A DNA stretch of 64,000 nucleotides from Lunularia cruciata (Eukaryota; Streptophyta; Marchantiopsida; Lunulariales; Lunulariaceae): NCBI GenBank assembly GCA_948567375.1, contig OX419758.1:3415001-3479000 (forward strand), written 5' to 3'. Below the pieces are notes generated by a model. It searched no databases, had not been told where the DNA came from, and was given only the letters and a program-made list of their open reading frames with translations. The translations under genes and the position numbers were made by a program. Of the stretch, positions 57,901-64,000 are shown one piece after another (within the stretch, counting starts at the first letter, position 1; each line of letters opens with the position of its first letter).

Positions 57901-59461
57901 TATTATACTTGAGTAGCGCATGAGGCCTTTGGAGGCCATATAAATCTTTTCCATGTCCCACAACAACAATACAGACACATCAAGTGCACTCTAAATTGAA
58001 TCATCAACTCTTATATCAAACTCTAACTTAAAGTCAATCTCCTCTTTCATGGGGACCTAAGATCTAGGCTGATATTGAGTGCAACTTTGGGTAAACCCAC
58101 TATGTATTGTAGTGCTATCTCCTTTAGAATTCCCAAAAAACTCAATCATGATAAAGTAACTCAAGCCGCAACTATAACCACCAAGAATCACCACCAAGAA
58201 TCACCACCAAGTGCCACCACCAAAAACAAACCACAAAGTGTTGACATCAACTTAACACCACCTATTAATGTAGCTCTAGCTATGACAACTACATTAGGAG
58301 AAAGTACGACCTATAATCTACCATCATAACACAAACTCTTACGATATGCATGTCATTATTTTTTGCCTCATCAGAGAGAAACACAAGTAATCTGATTGGT
58401 CATCACTCCAGCCTCATTACCAAGAGCACACCATAACACAAATGCTCTAAATTCAAGGCATCTCACACAACAAGGAAGCATAGAATGGAGAGGATTCAAT
58501 CACAAGAAGTCTAAACAAAACCCCTCATCTCATAAATTAACATCAAATTGACTTTGCCACCATTTGGGATTTGACATAATAGGAGTGTCTATTTTATTTC
58601 TTAAGCTACCAGAATCACCAAGAATTAGATCAAACTATCTCAAGCCAAAATTTAACATAAATTTGACATAATTCCTCTAGAATTAGCTGACCACTAACTC
58701 CTCCTCTAAATCTTTGCTTGAGCCAAATTGGAAGGATGCGGATCTCCAAATATCTGCTTCAAGGAGAAGAGGTCCCAATTCCACCTTCAATTTTTCATTT
58801 CAAGCTCAACTGACACCCAATTGAGCTTGATTTCACCTCTTGGCCTTGAATTAGACATTACTGCTTAAAATTGACTCCATTCTCATCAAAATTTAGCTAT
58901 TGTTTCCACACACAATCACTCTCAAATAAATTTGAACCATAATCAAGATACCAATGATCAACCAAGCTTGGAGATACCATCAACACCCTGAGTTCTTGCA
59001 CCTGATTTCCCCTTATTTCTCACTTCTCTAATGTAATCAATTCTTCATCAACTCGACTCACACTCAAACATACTCATTCACTCAATCACTCTGCTAACAA
59101 TTGGGCACAATTACAATCAAGCCACACCACTCTAGCTAAGAGATTCCAAGTGATGATTGTCACCTCTGTCCACCATAGCCAGGAACTTGAAGGCTCAACA
59201 TCAAAAAAGTGAGCTCTCTGGAGCTACACTTCAAAGGTATACCTCTAATTTTGACATAGGTCTCTAACCCTAACGGTCTTGTTGATGGCACATCCAACGG
59301 TGCAAACAGAGCAAGTGACGATAAGTTCCACCATGTGATCAATGCTCCAAATATGAAAACGACCGCCAATAAGTAGTCTATGAATAACTACCAAAATACC
59401 TTTGACTACCAACACTACTCCAATGTCTGAGCAATCTAGCTTCAACACCAATGTCATGACA

Positions 59462-60860
59462 TACTTCTTCTCCTACGTTGGATCTAATTGCTTTCTTTGA
59501 ATACTCTATTTGCAAAATATAGAGCAAATCTATATCAATTCAAGTATTTAGATATTTTGTTATACATTTCTTATTTCTATATGCCTAAAACTATTGGAAG
59601 CTAGAACAAGTTGAATCTATATAAAAAATTTCAATTTAATTTCAATAAAAAATTCAATTTAATCTCTTTGAATACTCTATTTGCAAAATATAGAGCAAAA
59701 AATTCATTTCTTTTTCTACTCATATATGGGATGATAGTTGATGAGATCCACTAGAATAGAAAATGAACCCCTATCCATCCTTTTTAAAAATCTAAAAGCC
59801 TCGAGACAAAGGTGTTGGAAATTTTTATTTACAAAATCTGAGCTTCTCATGCAGTGTGTAATAAATCCCACTTATTCAATAATTGAAATCCTTATCATTC
59901 TCCTCTTCAATCCATCCCTAGTCTTACTCTTGTCATCTTCGAATAATTCATAGAATCCTTCTCTTTGTTTTATTTCATTTTATTTTACTTTGTGCAGTTT
60001 CCCGCATGTGCCGTGCAATCTCTCTAAATAACTTTAGTACCAGTTTCAGTTATTTCAGTTCATCCTTTCCAATTGATACCCAATTCCCCATGTTAATGAC
60101 ACAACATAAAGGAGGACAGATGGTTGGATACTTTGGATGAAATTTGAATAAAGTCACTCGCAGAAAAAGGTCAGAAAAGCACAATTGAGAATCATCGACA
60201 AAGTAGTGAAAAGTAGTGCTCTTTCAGATTCCAAATTTAAATTATCATTCACATATTAACCAATAACTTTGAAATTTTATAGGTCATTTTTGGAGGTGAC
60301 AGGCAGCCTTTTATGGCTATAGGAACTTCACCAAAAATAATTTTAGGAACTATAATTTTAGGAGCATAGTATGATTTCAGATTTAAAGTTCGACCATTAC
60401 TTATGGGATATTTAGTGACATCCACAAAAATTTATATGGGTATCCAGAGAGAGGAATTGACAAGTAATAAAATCATCCCCTAATATTTTAGGTTTACAAA
60501 ATTACAGGTGAATTTAAATTCCCAGATTTACCAATTTACTAGAAACTATTTCATGGGTAATATGTAACCCAAAAGGACACACGAGTCACTTTTTAGATTA
60601 CCCATAAATTTTTTCAGACTGTCTTAGGGACCCATCGAAGCTAAATTTGAAACCCCCTAGTACCTATACAATCGTTTACGAATCCATTACACGTAACCAC
60701 CATAGCCTATTCAATCCAACGACTTTCACTTTCCAACTTCACCATAATTTGCAGAAAGTGATTTATCAAGATAGACATCGCAATATTTAATTGGTTAGAA
60801 GTGGGTAAGAAGATGAAAGAACGTGAAATGGGAGCGACTCTTGGATGACAAGCTTTGCAT
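59462..60860. other. AT-rich flanking DNA outside the nest
   Basis: No frame or element could be supported. A 35-bp direct repeat (TCTTTGAATACTCTATTTGC and on) occurs at 59494-59528 and 59664-59698, 170 bases apart. Base composition is clearly more AT-rich than the elements to the left. It may be old transposon or host intergenic DNA. Confidence 0.5.
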
Positions 60861-61020
60861 GGAAAGTAACTCCAATTCAGATCTAGCAATACTACAAGAA
60901 AGTAAGTGTATCTACTTGTTGTGGCTAGTACCAACTCCATGGCAAGTAACTCCAATTCAGATCTAGCAATACTACAAGAAAGTAAGTGTATCTACTTGTT
61001 GTGGCCAGTACCAACTCCAT
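60861..61020. repeat. Two tandem 80-bp units
   Basis: Units 60861-60940 and 60941-61020 are nearly identical. Each contains TCTAGCAATACTACAAGAAAG and ends ACCAACTCCAT. Too short and too similar to be old; a recent local duplication. Confidence 0.9.
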
Positions 61021-62592
61021 GGCGTCACCATAAACGCATAACAAGCTGGAATTTCCAGGTTTCTTGACTGGGCATGTTTAAAAAGTGTCATGAGAAACAC
61101 ATCTATTTGCTTTGCTCATGTAACGTAGGCTGACTAAAAACAAATGATTATTTATCCGTCTCTTCAATACCTTGGAGGTAATGATTGTTATTACAATGGC
61201 CGGGAAAGGATAAATGCACCAATAAGGGGGTGTTGAGTATCATGAGCAAGAGTTCAGGCGGACGGCTCACTACAAGAACAGCATGACGGTTCCACAACGT
61301 TGGTAACTGGGTGTATGTTCTTGTAACCTGTAGTTACGGAAGAGCGGAAGAAAGCGCTTTCTCATTTCGCTTTTAGAGTGCGTTTCAAGGAGCTGCTAAA
61401 GGGCTAATGGGTAAACTCTATGATTGAATTGGAACCCACCATCGTACAAGAACTCAGAGTAAACCTCACTACTCTATGAAGCGGTACTGTATCCGGGGTT
61501 CTTGTGCAAGGCTGTTCTTATATTTCAAATTGTCGGCGAGTGGTGTTACACTTGGTAAATCCTCAGGTCAGGGTTGCAGAATGCCAACTCAAGTTCACAA
61601 CAAGTTGATGACAATGACATCTGCGGTGGAAAGGCGGTGGTATTATCGACGGACGAAAAAACTGTGCCAACTCAGACTCACACAAATGGCATGAACGTCA
61701 GATCGACGGAGGAAATCGTCTTTGACGAATCGACGGGAAGGGAAAGAGGAAATACTCAGTAACAGTTTGCCAAACAGTGCTCGGGAAACTTCTCCCAAGA
61801 AGCCTTTTACTGTCCGGGAAAGAGACCCAAGAGATGCCGGTGTTTACTAGTTTACGGTTAATTTCGGAATGAAGAAGCGATTTCCAGGAATATTCTTGGA
61901 ACATCACCTGCTTTGTTTCCCTCGTATACCTTCCCGTTACCATTAAGGTGCAAAACCTGCCGGTAAGGATTGCACTATCTGCAGAACCTGCCCGAAGACG
62001 GTCGGGAAAAGCTTTTACCAGCTCCGAACCGAGGGGTTAATTGTGCGTCCGGAAGTCGGGGACCGAAGTGCTGTGTGGGGAGTCGGGACAGAAGAGCAAG
62101 GAAGGGAAAGAGAGAGCACGACATTCGCTGACAAGAGCCACATTTCTTTGCATTTTCTGTACAGTTCTTTCGTTATTTCTCGCCTTCCTCGAGGGCCGAC
62201 CTGCCGACGCTGCAGGAGGAGGTCGCTTAGCGCTGGGGCCCCTGCGCTGCTACTGCTGTCGATGGTGCTGGAGATTAATACTGGTACGGATGGATTGATA
62301 TGATTTACCGCTGCTGGAGCCGAGAGCGAGCACTGTTTGAGTTGGAAGAAGCTCGGGGTATTTGGACGAATCCGTCGGTGAGTGTGGATGACAATTTGTA
62401 GGAAAACGGCGAGGTAGTAGCTGAAGCGCGCGGAATAGGTAGTAGGAGTAGGAGGAACTTGTGCGGATTAGTTCAAGGCTTGGTGGCTGCCAGCGGATGC
62501 TCGTTTAGCGCCTGGTGGCAGGTGGTCTTTAACTCCGCTTCCATCTGCTGCGTTTGCTGCTGGTGTTTTGGTTTGGCTCTGGACTCACATAG

Positions 62593-62594
<2 letters not shown>
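61021..62594. other. Flanking DNA without a recognised gene
   Basis: Composition becomes balanced and CG-containing compared with 59462-60860. Short open stretches exist, but none shows a recognisable domain or the codon texture of a gene. Could be promoter or untranslated sequence of a host gene to the right. Confidence 0.4.

Positions 62595-62653
<59 letters not shown>
62595..62653. repeat. GA microsatellite
   Basis: An uninterrupted run of GA dinucleotides of about 58 bases. GA tracts are common near plant promoters and 5' untranslated regions, but nothing else here confirms a promoter. Confidence 0.95.
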
Positions 62654-62655
<2 letters not shown>

Positions 62656-63803
62656 TTGTTAGACTATAATCTCACAGGTCCTGGCTGAGAACTACACGGT
62701 GTTATTGCACAGAGAACGAGTGTGGTGAAGAAGAAGTTGTTACTTCTTGCAGGTCGGACACTTCGGACCAGTTTCCAGTTGTCCGTGCTATTTTGTTTCT
62801 TGTGCATTTTAATGGAGGTCAAACCAATTCATTTCGAAACCTCAAGTCCGAGTGTGAGTCGTCGGAACTAGAGAGAGCGAGTCTATCGGATGCTGGTAAC
62901 TGCATTTGGCGTTTCTCGGTCTGATGCGCTGTACTTCGGTAGAGCGTTAACACGCAGAGTGTAGTTGTGATCAGCGCAGCTTTGCCTCGGAAATTTTCCA
63001 GAGTTAGCGAATGTACGTAATTTACATATGAGCTTCCGCCATTAGTATCACTTCCCGTATCTTTTCGAAGACTAATCAACCCAACCTGTATCGTTTCCTG
63101 TATCTATTTTTTACTTCATCGACATAGCTGGTGTCGCAAGTATGATGGAGAATTTCGTGAAGTTCTGTTCTATTCATATTTGAAAAGCTGTTTCTCTCCA
63201 CCAGTGTCCCTTTTCCGCTCTGGAATGCTCTACCAAGGCAAATTTGATGAAGTTTAATTTGCACAAGCCACTAGATGGAGTTTCTGCCTTAAAGTAATTT
63301 AAATTGTAGAAGTCATTTCTGAGAAGGAAGAGGAGCATTTTGTAACATTGACTTCGGATACTTGGCTCATCAGCATTCTCCATCGTTGTTAGCCGTTCTC
63401 TAATTATTGTACGTCTGTAGTTCGAAGATCGTGTCCCTTACGGAGAGTCCGCCTCTGACTCGTAGACACGCCAAAGATTTCCGCAGTTCAATCAACAATG
63501 ATTGGAAATGCGCTTTAGACACGTTGCTGTGCGCACCCAGTTGTCTCTTTATTGCCAGTCCAAAGTCTAATTGCTGTTTAAGTACGGCCGTTTGTGGAGT
63601 TCCTCTGCACTTTGCACCCATTGGGACTTGAAACCAAAGCAATGTGTTCAGGCTTCATTTAGTCTTCAGGAATGTATAATTTACAGAAACTTCCCCGAAC
63701 TACTTTGCAGATCAGAATTCTCGCCTCCTACCGTGACTCAACGGTATCTTCATAGCGCATCTGAAGGGAGACTTGGTTATTAGTTGCGGGGTGAACGGCT
63801 GCG
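62654..63803. other. Flanking DNA without a recognised gene, possibly 5' region of the gene at 63804
   Basis: No domain is recognised on either strand. Several short open stretches overlap one another on both strands, which argues against any one of them. If 63804 is a true start codon, this stretch would hold its promoter and 5' untranslated region. Confidence 0.4.
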
Positions 63804-63915
63804 ATGCAGGAAGGTTCGAGAGAGTGGGGTGGAATTCTTGACCTGACTGGATACGATTCTGAGGATGATGCTCAGGACGTTTCGACCGATGGCCCAATCG
63901 TCCTGTCGTCACATC
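63804..63915 (+). CDS. Possible first coding exon of a host gene (runs off the right edge)
   Basis: An ATG at 63804 opens MQEGSREWGGILDLTGYDSE, followed by DDAQDVSTDGPIVLSSH. It ends at a donor-like GTAAGC (63916). Reading on without splicing soon leaves the frame. An acceptor-like GATGCAG ends at 63977, and the next bases keep the frame open as RQLEEGTK to the window edge. The proposed intron would be only 62 bases. The acidic GYDSEDDAQD stretch has no family I recognise. This rests on splice-site look and frame alone and could be chance. Confidence 0.3.
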
Positions 63916-64000
63916 GTAAGCAGAAATTCCACTCGTGTTAAGTTCATGTGATGCTCCTTGATAGCAATTTGATGCAGGACAACTCGAGGAGGGTACTAAA

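Larger units (their letters stand above)
35333..59461 (-). mobile_element. MTR3: oldest, decayed methyltransferase-family copy, split by F, D and MTR2
   Basis: The minus strand runs from a 5' terminus at 59461 (TGTCATGACATTGG, cf. TGTCACGCC). Parts in order: block A and leader (59461-57950), gag (about 57950-56600), protease (about 56350-55700), methyltransferase (55550-54908, then 39650-39000), RT (38700-37250), RNase H (37200-36850), integrase (36600-35450), and the start of the PHD finger at 35333. Segments are identified by alignment to MTR1, for example HADQLVQQAWSGAFVP and LLVVFERLRSHGLKLYP. It is much more diverged than MTR2, with a great many breaks. F, solo LTR D (38050-38477) and MTR2 (39651-54907) interrupt it. 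Its right end at 59461 is the edge of the nest. Confidence 0.85.

Noticed and set aside
54908-59461. Many short frames on both strands as separate genes
   Set aside because: The whole stretch aligns with decayed MTR3 gag, protease and methyltransferase sequence on the minus strand.
59462-60000. AT-rich stretch as a plastid DNA insertion
   Set aside because: Composition and some words look plastid-like, but no gene order or protein could be recognised.
62041-62303. Overlapping short open frames as genes
   Set aside because: Two frames of similar length overlap on the same strand, have low-complexity Arg/Leu-rich content and show no domain.
63400-63642. 80-codon minus-strand frame as a small gene
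   Set aside because: An almost fully overlapping open frame exists on the plus strand, and neither shows homology I recognise.

Overview
The window looks like nuclear DNA of a streptophyte (a land plant or, more likely, a charophyte alga). It is almost entirely a nest of Ty3/gypsy-type LTR retrotransposons with plant-type primer sites (tRNA-Asp and initiator tRNA-Met). I see no bacterial operons, tRNA, rRNA or CRISPR. The charophyte guess rests on a retrotransposon family that carries a cytosine-5 DNA methyltransferase, an arrangement I recall being reported from charophytes and dinoflagellates. No species can be named from the sequence. All elements are treated as fossils.

Layout, using working names. 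MTR = methyltransferase-bearing family; LLR = long-LTR family. The oldest resident is MTR3 (minus strand, 59461 down to 35333), whose 59461 end is the right edge of the nest. Into it went F (its 5' LTR is 34937-35332), the solo LTR D (38050-38477) and MTR2 (39651-54907, plus strand). MTR2 in turn holds H (40541-47558). F holds E (5' LTR 32033-32767). E holds LLR1 (8323-31712, minus strand, target duplication TATCA), and LLR1 holds MTR1 (17473-27419, plus strand). The left end of E abuts LLR2 (8101 down to beyond base 1), which holds the solo LTR LLR3 (1920-5759, target duplication TGGTC). The chain MTR3-F-E-LLR1-MTR1 is five deep, and one family is both the outermost and innermost layer.

MTR1 is the most notable object. 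Its order is gag (two zinc knuckles, RG-rich tail), aspartic protease, C5-cytosine methyltransferase, reverse transcriptase, RNase H, DDE integrase and a C-terminal PHD finger. It therefore pairs a possible writer and a possible reader of chromatin marks. Its ends are not ordinary LTRs. A 0.45-kb block (A) opens the element, and the 3' end reads B-A-B with a 105-bp block B. Both full copies show this layout, and base differences between the two B blocks are shared by both copies.

The LLR family has very long LTRs (3.4-3.9 kb) that themselves contain a long reading frame, seen in four LTR copies, for a protein with a globular N-terminal part and a long charged coiled coil. H has an extra zinc-knuckle frame ahead of gag and a fold-back end.

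From 59462 to 64000 the sequence leaves the nest. It holds small tandem repeats, a GA microsatellite and a possible first coding exon at 63804-63915. No host gene could be identified with confidence.
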